NCBI GenBank assembly: GCA_019309685.1
Contig: JAFDFT010000159.1
Location: 1 to 6,165 of the forward strand
Reading direction: 5' to 3'
DNA from: Deltaproteobacteria bacterium
GTDB taxonomy: Bacteria > Desulfobacterota > Desulfobacteria > Desulfobacterales > JAABPS01
Length of the DNA: 6,165 bases
Shown here: piece after piece, positions 1 to 6,002 of the stretch
Numbering within the stretch: the first letter of the stretch is position 1
How the letters are laid out: every line of letters begins with the position of its first letter
Notes under the pieces: generated by a model
The model's input: the letters and a program-made list of their open reading frames with translations, nothing else
Database searches by the model: none
What the model was told of the DNA's origin: nothing
Made by a program: the position numbers and the translations under genes

Positions 1-1268
1 AATGTAAAAAGCCTTCATGCGTGGAGGGTTGTCCAGTGGAAGTTGATATTCCCGCTTTTATCAAACTGGTCAAAGAGGGTGAGTTTACCAAGGCGATCAG
101 AAAAATCTGGGAGAAAAACGCACTTCCCGCTGTTTGCGGCAGAGTGTGTCCCCAGGAAATACAATGTGAAGGCAAGTGCGTTGTGGGCAAAAAGGGTGAG
201 CCTGTAGCCATTGGCAATTTGGAGAGATTTGCCGCTGACCAGGAGCGGATGCACGGAAAAGGCGAGCTTCCTCCTAAAGCGGAGCCCACAGGGAAAAAGG
301 TGGCGGTTGTTGGGTCCGGGCCTTCAGGATTAACAGTGGCTGGAGACTTGATTCTAAAAGGGTATGAAGTGACCATTTATGAGGCATTCCATAAGCCCGG
401 CGGTGTGCTGGTGTACGGCATTCCGGAGTTCAGGCTTCCAAAGGATATTGTTTTTTCTGAAGTGGCGTTTCTTGAAAAGCTTGGTGTAAAGGTTGAATGC
501 AACGCGGTTGTTGGAAGAACGGTAACTTTAGACGAACTGTTTGAGCAGGGATATGATGCCATATTTCTTGGCGTTGGCGCCGGGCTTCCCACGTTTCTAA
601 ATATTCCCGGTGAGAATCTTATCGGCATACTTTCTGCCAATGAATATCTAACCCGTTCCAATCTCATGAAGGCGTACCGTTTTCCAGAATATGACACGCC
701 CATTATCAAGGGAAAAAACGTGATTACCCTTGGCGCGGGAAATGTCGCCATGGATGCCGCGCGTACGGCCCTTCGTCTGGGTGCGAAAAAATCGCGAATT
801 GTATACAGGCGATCACGGCAGGAGGTGCCGGCCAGAGGCGCTGAAGTTCATCACGCTGAAGAAGAAGGCGTTGAGTTTCATTTCCTCACTGCGCCGACCA
901 AATTTATCGGAGACGATAAGGCCCGGGTTGTTGGCATGGAAGGCCTGAAAATGGAGCTTGGCGAGCCGGATGATTCAGGCAGACGACGGCCGATCCCCAT
1001 AAAGGGCTCAGAGTTTGAGCTGGAGTGCGATCTGGCAATCATCGCAGTCGGTGCTGGAGCAAATCCCCTGTTGACCAAATCAACTGAAGGATTGAAGCTG
1101 AACAAATGGGGATACATAGAGGCTGATGAAAAAACCGGTAAAACAAGCGTAAAAGGCGTTTGGGCCGGTGGTGATATTGTAACCGGATCAGCCACTGTTA
1201 TTCTGGCCATGGGCGCAGGACGACAGGCCGCGAATTCGATTCATGATTATCTGACATGGGGATGGTAG
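1..1268 (+). CDS. gltA: NADPH-dependent glutamate synthase small-subunit-type oxidoreductase (GltA/GltD/NfnB family), 5' end cut by window edge
   Basis: The reading frame is open from base 3 and ends at TAG 1266-1268, giving 421 visible residues. A GTG at base 21 could be taken as a start, but the codons before it spell CKKPSC, part of the conserved N-terminal cluster motif, so the real start lies left of the window and perhaps 35-50 residues are missing. Numbering from base 3, Cys1, Cys6 and Cys10 (followed by Pro) are three ligands of the first 4Fe-4S site, and Cys45, 49, 55 and 59 form the second. GSGPSG near 104-109 binds FAD, GAGNVAMDAA near 244 binds the nicotinamide nucleotide, and AGGDIVTGSATV near 378 is the C-terminal FAD motif. 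The family moves electrons between NAD(P)H, FAD and Fe-S clusters in the cytoplasm. It works as glutamate synthase beta subunit, as the large subunit of electron-bifurcating NfnAB, or as sulfide dehydrogenase SudA. The partner gene that would decide between these is not visible; in anaerobes NfnB is a serious alternative. The family call is secure, the exact role is not. Confidence -1.
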   Translation, partial: CKKPSCVEGCPVEVDIPAFIKLVKEGEFTKAIRKIWEKNALPAVCGRVCPQEIQCEGKCVVGKKGEPVAIGNLERFAADQERMHGKGELPPKAEPTGKKVAVVGSGPSGLTVAGDLILKGYEVTIYEAFHKPGGVLVYGIPEFRLPKDIVFSEVAFLEKLGVKVECNAVVGRTVTLDELFEQGYDAIFLGVGAGLPTFLNIPGENLIGILSANEYLTRSNLMKAYRFPEYDTPIIKGKNVITLGAGNVAMDAARTALRLGAKKSRIVYRRSRQEVPARGAEVHHAEEEGVEFHFLTAPTKFIGDDKARVVGMEGLKMELGEPDDSGRRRPIPIKGSEFELECDLAIIAVGAGANPLLTKSTEGLKLNKWGYIEADEKTGKTSVKGVWAGGDIVTGSATVILAMGAGRQAANSIHDYLTWGW

Positions 1269-1309
1269 AATCGATTTTATCTTTTAAAATACATTCCAAA
1301 TAAAAACAA

Positions 1310-1347
1310 AAAAGGGCTGTGTCTTCGGATGCGGTCCTTTTCTTTTT
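1310..1347 (+). terminator. Intrinsic terminator of the gltA-type gene, UUCG tetraloop
   Basis: Bases 1310-1323 pair with 1328-1341 to form an uninterrupted 14-bp stem, closed by C-G around a TTCG tetraloop and followed by T-rich bases up to 1347. Five of the pairs are G-T wobbles, which become A-C mismatches on the opposite strand. The structure is therefore strong only in plus-strand RNA, as expected for a gene ending 41 bases upstream. The rest of the gap up to 1459 is A/T-rich with nothing else recognisable. Confidence -1.
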
Positions 1348-1459
1348 ATAGATGCTATTTGAAGTTTTAGAAAAATCATTAACTTTTCCACAAGTAAGTT
1401 TGTATGATTTGCGTACAACCTCTCGTAGATTCCCTTTTCACACCAGGGCTGACACGCGA

Positions 1460-2221
1460 CTAGCGCCCATCTCGAGGCCGTCTGGGACTTCCCTTTGACT
1501 CCTTACTGAGCGGCGGGCGTGGCTCGCCGCCACCGCGTGGGAGGATGGTCTTATCCTCCGAAGCGACCCATACAAAACGTGACTTCGATTTACTCCCCTT
1601 GTAAGCGGAAACCCTAAAACGGCGCACATGGAAGCTGCAACTCATTAAAATCTGCTCGAATTTCTTACTGGGCTCAGCCGACCATACAGCCAGGCATCCC
1701 TGTTTGCGCAGTGCGCGGCGACAGGCCTGAATTCCTTCACGACCGTACAGGCGGCGGTTACTTGAATTTGTCATCGCGTTGGGACCATTATCAATATCCA
1801 GCAGGATCGCGTCGAATTTGTTCTTGGAACGCAAGATAAGCTCGACGATATCACCCGTCTTAAGGTCAACTCGTTCGTCCTCCAGCGGTTGGCCGTTGAG
1901 TTCACCGAAGAACTCACGATTCCATTTAACTACAGCACCTAATAGTTCCCCCACCACCACTTGGGCGGAAGGGTTGAGCATATCGAGAGCCTGGCGCAAG
2001 GTATAGCCCATACCCAAGCCTCCGATGAGTATGTTGGGCGCCTTGCGACCCGCCAGATGCGCGCAACCCAGCCGCGCCAGCTCCAGTTCCGATTCATGCT
2101 GGTGACTAAGCATCAAATCCTGACCGTTGATCATAATCGAGAAATCGTAGCCATGCTGATAAAGCACCATCTCTCCTCCGTCCGGGGTCCAGGCTGTATC
2201 TGCTTTTACTCTCGGTTTCAT
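1460..2221 (-). CDS. Spermidine-synthase-like protein (class I SAM/aminopropyltransferase fold)
   Basis: The 253-residue protein has a Rossmann-fold core of the spermidine/spermine synthase superfamily. Glycine motif I is GGLGMGYT at 67-74. The acidic residue that would contact the nucleoside is Glu92 in GELLGAVVKWNRE. DERVDLKTGD ends at Asp124, and the DIDNGP motif at 142-147 takes the place of the DSTDP-like motif of true SpeE. Only about 60 residues precede motif I, so the N-terminal beta domain of classical SpeE is short or absent. This matches the group usually annotated 'spermidine synthase' or 'spermine synthase-like' without a proven reaction. The ATG at 2221 has AGGA at 2232-2229, seven bases upstream, and an in-frame stop at 2233-2231 rules out a longer start. 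The last 30 residues or so (after VWVASEDK) are rich in Arg, Pro, Gly and Lys, encoded by hairpin-forming DNA, and look like an added tail. The gene is more G+C-rich than the kinase and thioredoxin-like genes. The fold is likely; polyamine synthesis is unproven. Confidence -1.
   Translation of the reverse strand: MKPRVKADTAWTPDGGEMVLYQHGYDFSIMINGQDLMLSHQHESELELARLGCAHLAGRKAPNILIGGLGMGYTLRQALDMLNPSAQVVVGELLGAVVKWNREFFGELNGQPLEDERVDLKTGDIVELILRSKNKFDAILLDIDNGPNAMTNSSNRRLYGREGIQACRRALRKQGCLAVWSAEPSKKFEQILMSCSFHVRRFRVSAYKGSKSKSRFVWVASEDKTILPRGGGEPRPPLSKESKGSPRRPRDGR
1510..1530. repeat. Inverted repeat in the tail of the spermidine-synthase-like gene
   Basis: Bases 1510-1518 (GCGGCGGGC) pair with 1522-1530 (GCTCGCCGC) across a GTG loop: nine pairs with one G-T wobble, almost pure G+C. 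It lies in the codons for the unusual C-terminal tail. No T-run follows on either strand, so it is not a standard terminator. Confidence -1.
1540..1559. repeat. Second inverted repeat in the same gene tail
   Basis: GGAGGAT at 1540-1546 pairs perfectly with ATCCTCC at 1553-1559 across a six-base loop. It sits ten bases from the 1510-1530 hairpin. Two G+C-rich hairpins side by side recall REP-type or BIME-type elements, but one copy in the window cannot prove this. Confidence -1.
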
Positions 2222-2343
2222 GGTGGCATCCTAGTGGTGACAAGTGACAACTGGCAGAGATACAGGAGTTGCGTTTAGGTTGTTGGCAGCCATTGCCTTC
2301 GTACCTTCGTGTTACATATATTTCTTATGCGAAGCGGTCTCAA
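2222..2343 (-). promoter_or_regulatory. Candidate sigma70-type promoter and leader of the spermidine-synthase-like gene
   Basis: On the minus strand TTGAGA (2343-2338, five of six matches to TTGACA) is followed, after exactly 17 bases, by TATATG (2320-2315, four of six matches to TATAAT). The -35 box starts one base after the stop codon of the upstream GIY-YIG gene. Transcription would begin near 2308 and give a leader of about 87 bases, containing a tandem GTGACAA duplication (plus-strand sense, 2237-2250) and the AGGA ribosome site. This is a pattern match only. Confidence -1.
2237..2250. repeat. Tandem 7-bp duplication GTGACAA x2
   Basis: Two head-to-tail copies of GTGACAA occupy 2237-2243 and 2244-2250, a few bases upstream of the ribosome site of the spermidine-synthase-like gene. 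They could be a slippage product or a small operator. Nothing in the sequence decides between these. Confidence -1.
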
Positions 2344-2613
2344 TCAAAGCCCCACAATCTTATGCATGGTCTCCGGATGTTGTATCAATGCATCCTTCTG
2401 AGCTCTGGGCAGGCGCTTAATCCTGCGTTCCAGTGCCCGGTCGCACGCATGCAATTTTAGCATGAGCTGAAGTGGGCCCCTTCCTCTCAGACATCTTGAG
2501 GCCTTTGGGCCTCCTTCCTGATGTTCGACCAAGCGTCGTTCAACATCGGTACTGATCCCAGTGTAAAGGGTGCCGTCCCCACATCTGATAATATACACGT
2601 ACCAATTCATCAT
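2344..2613 (-). CDS. GIY-YIG nuclease family protein (UPF0213/YhbQ type)
   Basis: This 89-residue protein is one small GIY-YIG domain. WYVYII at 4-9 is the first core strand (the GIY position). LYTGIST at 16-22 is the YIG position. DVERRLVEH at 23-31 supplies the conserved Arg, KASRCLRGRG at 37-46 matches the usual KxxxxLRGxG stretch of YhbQ-type proteins, and Glu62 in LERRIKRL is the expected metal-binding catalytic Glu. The length is normal for stand-alone members of about 80-100 residues. GIY-YIG enzymes cut DNA using a metal ion, but the cellular job of the UPF0213 group is not settled; a role in DNA repair or in processing damaged DNA has been proposed. The start is ATG-ATG at 2613-2608 with only a weak purine stretch (GGGCGGAT) ahead of it. 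A candidate -10 box lies at 2640-2635. No intron or phage genes adjoin it, so it does not look like a homing endonuclease. Confidence -1.
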   Translation of the reverse strand: MMNWYVYIIRCGDGTLYTGISTDVERRLVEHQEGGPKASRCLRGRGPLQLMLKLHACDRALERRIKRLPRAQKDALIQHPETMHKIVGL

Positions 2614-2634
2614 ATCCGCCCGCCAATGGCATTA

Positions 2635-2640
2635 AGTATA
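2635..2640 (-). promoter_or_regulatory. Candidate -10 box for the GIY-YIG gene
   Basis: On the minus strand TATACT (2640-2635) matches five of six bases of TATAAT and lies about 20 bases before the ATG. The hexamer 17 bases upstream, CTGTCG, matches a -35 box only poorly (three of six). The site is suggestive, not firm. Confidence -1.
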
Positions 2641-2675
2641 TAGGGTCTTCGAATTTTCGACAGGAGTTTAATTTT

Positions 2676-2711
2676 CATAGTGGGGTAAGGCCGGCAATGA
2701 CCCGTACTATG
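2676..2711. repeat. Inverted repeat between ywbE and the GIY-YIG gene
   Basis: CATAGT at 2676-2681 pairs with ACTATG at 2706-2711, and GGGT at 2683-2686 with ACCC at 2700-2703, leaving a small asymmetric internal loop and a 13-base apical loop that contains GCCGGC-type bases. It lies about 35 bases past the ywbE stop. No T-run follows on the minus strand, so it could be a factor-dependent terminator, an RNA-stabilising stem or an operator. Confidence -1.
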
Positions 2712-2745
2712 GGTTGTGATATGATTATGAATCATTAGATGAGTA

Positions 2746-2940
2746 TTAACCCAATATTTCTTTAACCCGTCCGATTTCTCCATTTTGAAGGCGGACTTTA
2801 ATACTATGGCGATGGGCGTCAGTCCTTGTCAGGATATCCTTCACTATACCTTCCGTTAGTTTTCCGGACCGTTGGTCTTTCTTGAGCACTATGAGAACCC
2901 TCACGCCCGGTAATATATTTTTACGGTTTGTACCGCTCAT
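2746..2940 (-). CDS. ywbE: YwbE family protein (DUF2196)
   Basis: This 64-residue protein matches the small YwbE family along its full length. The visible family signature is NRKNILPGVRV at 5-15, VLKKDQRSGKLTEGIVKDILT at 18-38 (split here by residue numbering only), a His-rich turn (His43, His45), and IKVRLQNGEIGRVKEI at 47-62. The pattern of short strands with conserved glycines suggests a compact beta-barrel, cytoplasmic and perhaps nucleic-acid-binding. The function is unknown in every organism I know of. The start ATG at 2940 is preceded by purine-rich AAGAAGAAAAG rather than a clear ribosome site. It lies nine bases after the stop of the decayed SHGICP fragment, and 168 bases after the kinase stop. 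It may be read through from the kinase, since I see no terminator between them. Family membership is confident. Confidence -1.
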   Translation of the reverse strand: MSGTNRKNILPGVRVLIVLKKDQRSGKLTEGIVKDILTRTDAHRHSIKVRLQNGEIGRVKEILG

Positions 2941-2949
2941 CTTTTCTTC

Positions 2950-3099
2950 TTATTTATATTCCGGATATAATTTCTCGAAGCAATCAGGACAGATACCATG
3001 GCTGAAATCCGCAGTGGAATGATCTTTGACATAGATTTCAACCTGCTGCCAATAGCCTTCGCAGGTTTTATTATATGAGTGAACTCTATACGAAAAGAG
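2950..3099 (-). pseudogene. Remnant of a sensory-protein C-terminal module (GYWxQVE...SHGICPxC type)
   Basis: Between the kinase stop and ywbE, the minus strand codes in one frame for EGYWQQVEIYV, then DFSHGICPDCFEKLYPEYK and TAA at 2952-2950. This is the C-terminal module often found at the end of PAS or receiver proteins in Desulfobacterota and related bacteria, normally beginning CxxCKKIR.D.GYW. Here the first part reads HSYNKTCEGYW: both expected Cys are replaced (His and Asn) and the KKIRDD stretch is shortened. The second pair, in GICPDC, survives. There is no ATG, GTG or TTG codon in the open stretch of 49 codons, so it cannot be a normal gene. It is in the same frame as the kinase but separated by two stops (TAA 3111-3109, TGA 3102-3100). 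The usual coiled linker before the module is absent. I infer a decayed fragment of an older sensory gene or of a longer kinase. Confidence -1.
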
Positions 3100-3108
3100 T
3101 CAGAGTTT

Positions 3109-5397
3109 TTATTCCTGATCCAACACTTCGCGAACCACAGCCAGCATCGGTCCCATTTCATAAGGCTTCTTTATGTAGCCTTTAGCACCCATTTTTAATA
3201 AATCTCTCGTTGAACCGTTTACGGAGTAGCCGCTGACAATAACTACTTTTTGGGACGGATCTATTTTTAGGATTTCTTCAAGGCATTTCTTTCCACCCAT
3301 CCCTGGCATGATCAAATCCAAAATAATCAAAGAAATATGCTTTTGTTTTTCTCGATAGATTTCAAGGGCGCTTTCTCCATCCGCGGCCGCAAAAACACTA
3401 TATCCAAAGCTACTAAGTATCTCTTTTGCGAGTTCACGGATAGGATTTTCATCATCAACCAACAGAATCGTTTCTGTGCCTCTTCTAATCTCTTCTACTT
3501 TCTCTTGCTGCTCCGGGTGTCTTATGTAATTGTCCTTAAGCGCTGGAAAATAGATTTTAAAAATGGTGCCTTCCCCGGGCTCACTGTAACAACTGATATG
3601 GCCTCTATGGTTTTGTATGATCCCATAGACCATGGCCAGCCCAAGGCCCGTGCCCTTGCTAGGATCTTTTGTAGTAAAGAATGGATCAAAAATATATTCC
3701 GAGGTATTTTTATCAATCCCGGTACCATTGTCTGATACGCTCAGCATGACATATTCCCCTGGAACAGCCTCCAAATGTGTCCTGCAATATACTTCATCCA
3801 GGACCACATTTTCAGTCTCAATCATTAGTTTTCCGCCCTGGGGCATGGCATCCCTGGCGTTAATACCAAGATTCATCATCACCTGTTCTATCTGCGCTGG
3901 ATCTGCATTTATAATATAGAGGTCTTTTTCCAGATGTAATTCAATATCGATCATCTTTGGTATAGTTCTTCTTAAGAGTTTCTCAACCTGCTGTGCTTCC
4001 TGGTTCAAATTAACGGGCCGGAGTTTACTTTCCACCCTTCGACTGAAAGTAAGAAGCTGCTGGGTCAGCTCGCTTGCTCTCAGTGCTGCTGCCTCTATCT
4101 TTCTATACTTGCTTATTGTTGGAGTATCTTCTTGCTTATCCAAAAGTAATATCTGTATGAAACCTAGAATTCCTTGTAGCGAATTATTGAAGTCGTGTGC
4201 GATGCCGCCGGCAAGTGTTCCAATAGCTTCCATCTTTTGTGCCTGTAACAGTTGTTTTTCAAGTTTTTGTTTTGCCTCTTCTGTTATCTTTTTATCCGTT
4301 ATATCCTGCGCGACGCCAATAATCTCTTCTTTCCCGGAAATAATGGTTCCACCAGACTGGATGTAAATTGTTTTGCCGTCTTTGCTTTTCAACTTGACTT
4401 CTAAAGGTTCAGTTTGGGCACCGGTTTCCAGCAAATCTATCATCTCATTAGCTATCATCTCAACATTTTGATCTGGATGCAGTAATTGGAGATAGTTCAA
4501 ATCAGGGATATCCTCTTTTGTATATCCAAAAAGCTCAAGAGCTGGAGCGTTTGCATCAATGAAATTGCCTTCCGCATCCATAACAAAAACAAGGTTGGTC
4601 TTTGAGTTAAATAAAGCTTGATATCTTTGTTGTGCTTCGACCAAGTCTTCCTCGGCTTTCTTACGCTCCTCGATCTCTTCTTTTAGCTGAATGGTACGCG
4701 CCTTCAGCGGATTAAAAATCTGTTTGCTGCTTACAGCGTATGCCAGTATCAAGGCGCTCAGGGCATTGGAGAAAGATAAAAACGGAAACGGAGCATGTGT
4801 GAAGGTTCTGGATACAAGCGCAAATAATAAAATAAGGAAGCATAGCGCCAAGTACTTGGCTTCTGTGCGTTGGCGCTCTTGCAGGAAAAGGATGATAGAG
4901 CTCAGGATGTACAAATTGAGCACCAATAATACCACCAGACCCGATGTGCTCATCTCAGTAAAGATAAGGCCGTTCGCGTTTAAACCCACTTCTGAAATAG
5001 TTGCCATGGGGGTGAAAAAGGTGCGTGCAACCAAAAGGATGATCAATAGAAAACCTAAAGCAATGGCAAAATCAGTGTAACGTGTGCGGCGGTCAAGATA
5101 GGTTACTGTGAACATCAGCGAAAGGATACATATCAGTGCAACTGATACAGCCGCGATTTTAAGCCACAGGTGGGTGTTCGGCAAAAACAGCCCGGTTTGG
5201 ATTACAGGATCGAGCCACAGGGATATACGGAGGAGAAGTGCAGACCCCGTCCACATGAATATTGACCCTGTGAAGTAACCGAATGATCGGTTCACCTTAT
5301 TTTTAGGATCAACGCCTACGACTAAAATTGTCAGAGAACCGGCAATCAGAATGGATAAGGATAAACCGATGATGTCAACCCAGAATAGTAGCGTCAT
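3109..5397 (-). CDS. Membrane-bound hybrid sensor histidine kinase (7TM-PAS-HisKA-HATPase-REC)
   Basis: The 762-residue protein begins with about seven hydrophobic segments (roughly 8-28, 42-60, 78-98, 110-127, 150-171, 181-197, 208-222), resembling the 7TM sensor region of membrane kinases. A charged helix (about 232-258) leads to a PAS domain (about 255-370, ending GVAQDITDKK). The HisKA domain carries the phospho-acceptor His401 in GGIAHDFNNSLQGI. The ATPase domain shows the N box NLGINARDAMP (509-519), G1 DNGTG (556-560), F box FDPFFTTK (570-577) and G2 GTGLGLAMVYGI (582-593). The receiver has Asp648/Asp649, phospho-acceptor Asp694 in LDLIMPGMGG, Ser722 and Lys744 before Pro745. All catalytic residues are present, so it should autophosphorylate His401 and pass phosphate to Asp694. 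The ligand is unknown. No DNA-binding output gene is in view, so an HPt protein or separate regulator elsewhere is implied. ATG 5397 has an ideal ribosome site, AGGAGGT at 5413-5407. The gene lies 95 bases after the thioredoxin-like gene. Confidence -1.
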   Translation of the reverse strand: MTLLFWVDIIGLSLSILIAGSLTILVVGVDPKNKVNRSFGYFTGSIFMWTGSALLLRISLWLDPVIQTGLFLPNTHLWLKIAAVSVALICILSLMFTVTYLDRRTRYTDFAIALGFLLIILLVARTFFTPMATISEVGLNANGLIFTEMSTSGLVVLLVLNLYILSSIILFLQERQRTEAKYLALCFLILLFALVSRTFTHAPFPFLSFSNALSALILAYAVSSKQIFNPLKARTIQLKEEIEERKKAEEDLVEAQQRYQALFNSKTNLVFVMDAEGNFIDANAPALELFGYTKEDIPDLNYLQLLHPDQNVEMIANEMIDLLETGAQTEPLEVKLKSKDGKTIYIQSGGTIISGKEEIIGVAQDITDKKITEEAKQKLEKQLLQAQKMEAIGTLAGGIAHDFNNSLQGILGFIQILLLDKQEDTPTISKYRKIEAAALRASELTQQLLTFSRRVESKLRPVNLNQEAQQVEKLLRRTIPKMIDIELHLEKDLYIINADPAQIEQVMMNLGINARDAMPQGGKLMIETENVVLDEVYCRTHLEAVPGEYVMLSVSDNGTGIDKNTSEYIFDPFFTTKDPSKGTGLGLAMVYGIIQNHRGHISCYSEPGEGTIFKIYFPALKDNYIRHPEQQEKVEEIRRGTETILLVDDENPIRELAKEILSSFGYSVFAAADGESALEIYREKQKHISLIILDLIMPGMGGKKCLEEILKIDPSQKVVIVSGYSVNGSTRDLLKMGAKGYIKKPYEMGPMLAVVREVLDQE

Positions 5398-5406
5398 CTA
5401 GTATTT

Positions 5407-5413
5407 ACCTCCT
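5407..5413 (-). promoter_or_regulatory. Strong ribosome binding site of the hybrid kinase
   Basis: On the minus strand AGGAGGT, a full match to the anti-Shine-Dalgarno core, ends nine bases before ATG 5397. It fixes the start, and is much stronger than the sites of the other minus-strand genes. I found no convincing -35/-10 pair in the 95-base gap (5398-5492), so the kinase may be transcribed together with the upstream gene. Confidence -1.
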
Positions 5414-5492
5414 ATGACTGAAGTACTGTTGATGATTGTTCTCATTGAAAACGTTAACTTTTCATACCTTAAAGCGTCACATGATTAAGACC

Positions 5493-5993
5493 TTATCTTT
5501 TTTCAGCGGTTTTTTCGAGCCATTTCTTCAGTTGTTTTTTTGACGGCACTTTACCCTTGCACATTACCTCTCCGTTAATGATAAGGGCCGGCACACCCAT
5601 GACCTTATATTTCGCGATTTCTTGAATATCTCTTACGTGCTCCAGGTCAGCGGGAAGGCCCATTTCACTCAATACTTCCATAATGTGTTTTTCAAGCCGA
5701 TCACACTGGGCACAGCCCTGGCCAAGAACTTTTATTTCAAGTCCACGATTATTATCTTCTTCATAGGTCTGTCCGACAAGCTTTCTAAATTCCCTGACAA
5801 AAGCTTGCCCGTAACTTTCACGGACGTGATCAGGGATATAATTTTTTGCAGAAAGCAGATCCAACAGCTTATTTGCCACCTCCTTATCAGACTTTTCCGA
5901 GTGGGTTTGAGCAATTTGTTCCAAGGCACTTTTCAGACCGATAATTCCGACCTTGAATGTGCCGATTTTGATCTGGCTAACTTCTGATTCCAT
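5493..5993 (-). CDS. Thioredoxin-like protein with an N-terminal helical domain (Thioredoxin_3 / redox-active disulfide type)
   Basis: The 166-residue protein has two parts. Residues 86-166 form a small thioredoxin/glutaredoxin-like domain: a strand LEIKVLG, the active site GCAQCDRLEKHI with Cys94 and Cys97, then GVPALIINGEV with the cis-Pro at 135, and the final helix. This resembles the TM0996/MTH895 group of archaeal and anaerobe mini-thioredoxins. Residues 8-75 form a helical domain (VGIIGLKSALEQIA, then KNYIPDHVRESYGQAFVREFRKLVG) that I recall ahead of similar domains in anaerobic bacteria, function unknown. An extra Cys145 sits just after the NGEV strand. There is no signal peptide, so it is cytoplasmic and probably exchanges dithiol and disulfide with an unknown partner. 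ATG 5993 is the only reasonable start: an in-frame TGA lies at 6002-6000, and the ribosome site is weak (GAG about six bases upstream). The hybrid kinase follows after 95 bases. The family call is good; the partner is unknown. Confidence -1.
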   Translation of the reverse strand: MESEVSQIKIGTFKVGIIGLKSALEQIAQTHSEKSDKEVANKLLDLLSAKNYIPDHVRESYGQAFVREFRKLVGQTYEEDNNRGLEIKVLGQGCAQCDRLEKHIMEVLSEMGLPADLEHVRDIQEIAKYKVMGVPALIINGEVMCKGKVPSKKQLKKWLEKTAEKR

Positions 5994-6002
5994 TTGCGCT
6001 CA

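Noticed and set aside
21..23. GTG as start of the gltA-type gene
   Set aside because: The frame continues upstream to the window edge through conserved CKKPSC residues, so this GTG encodes an internal Val.
377..751. Minus-strand open frame opposite the gltA-type gene
   Set aside because: Antisense to conserved flavoprotein codons, no recognisable product; same for the frame at 878-1210.
1384..1392. TTTTCCACA, one mismatch from a DnaA box
   Set aside because: Single isolated site with no cluster, no AT-rich unwinding region and no replication gene nearby.
1438..1629. Minus-strand 63-codon frame overlapping the spermidine-synthase-like gene
   Set aside because: Out of frame with the gene that carries the SAM-fold motifs; Arg/Ser-rich translation typical of a G+C-rich shadow.
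2937..3161. Minus-strand open frame of 74 codons across the kinase end and ywbE start
   Set aside because: It is out of frame with the recognisable SHGICP residues and the kinase C-terminus, and its translation shows no family pattern.
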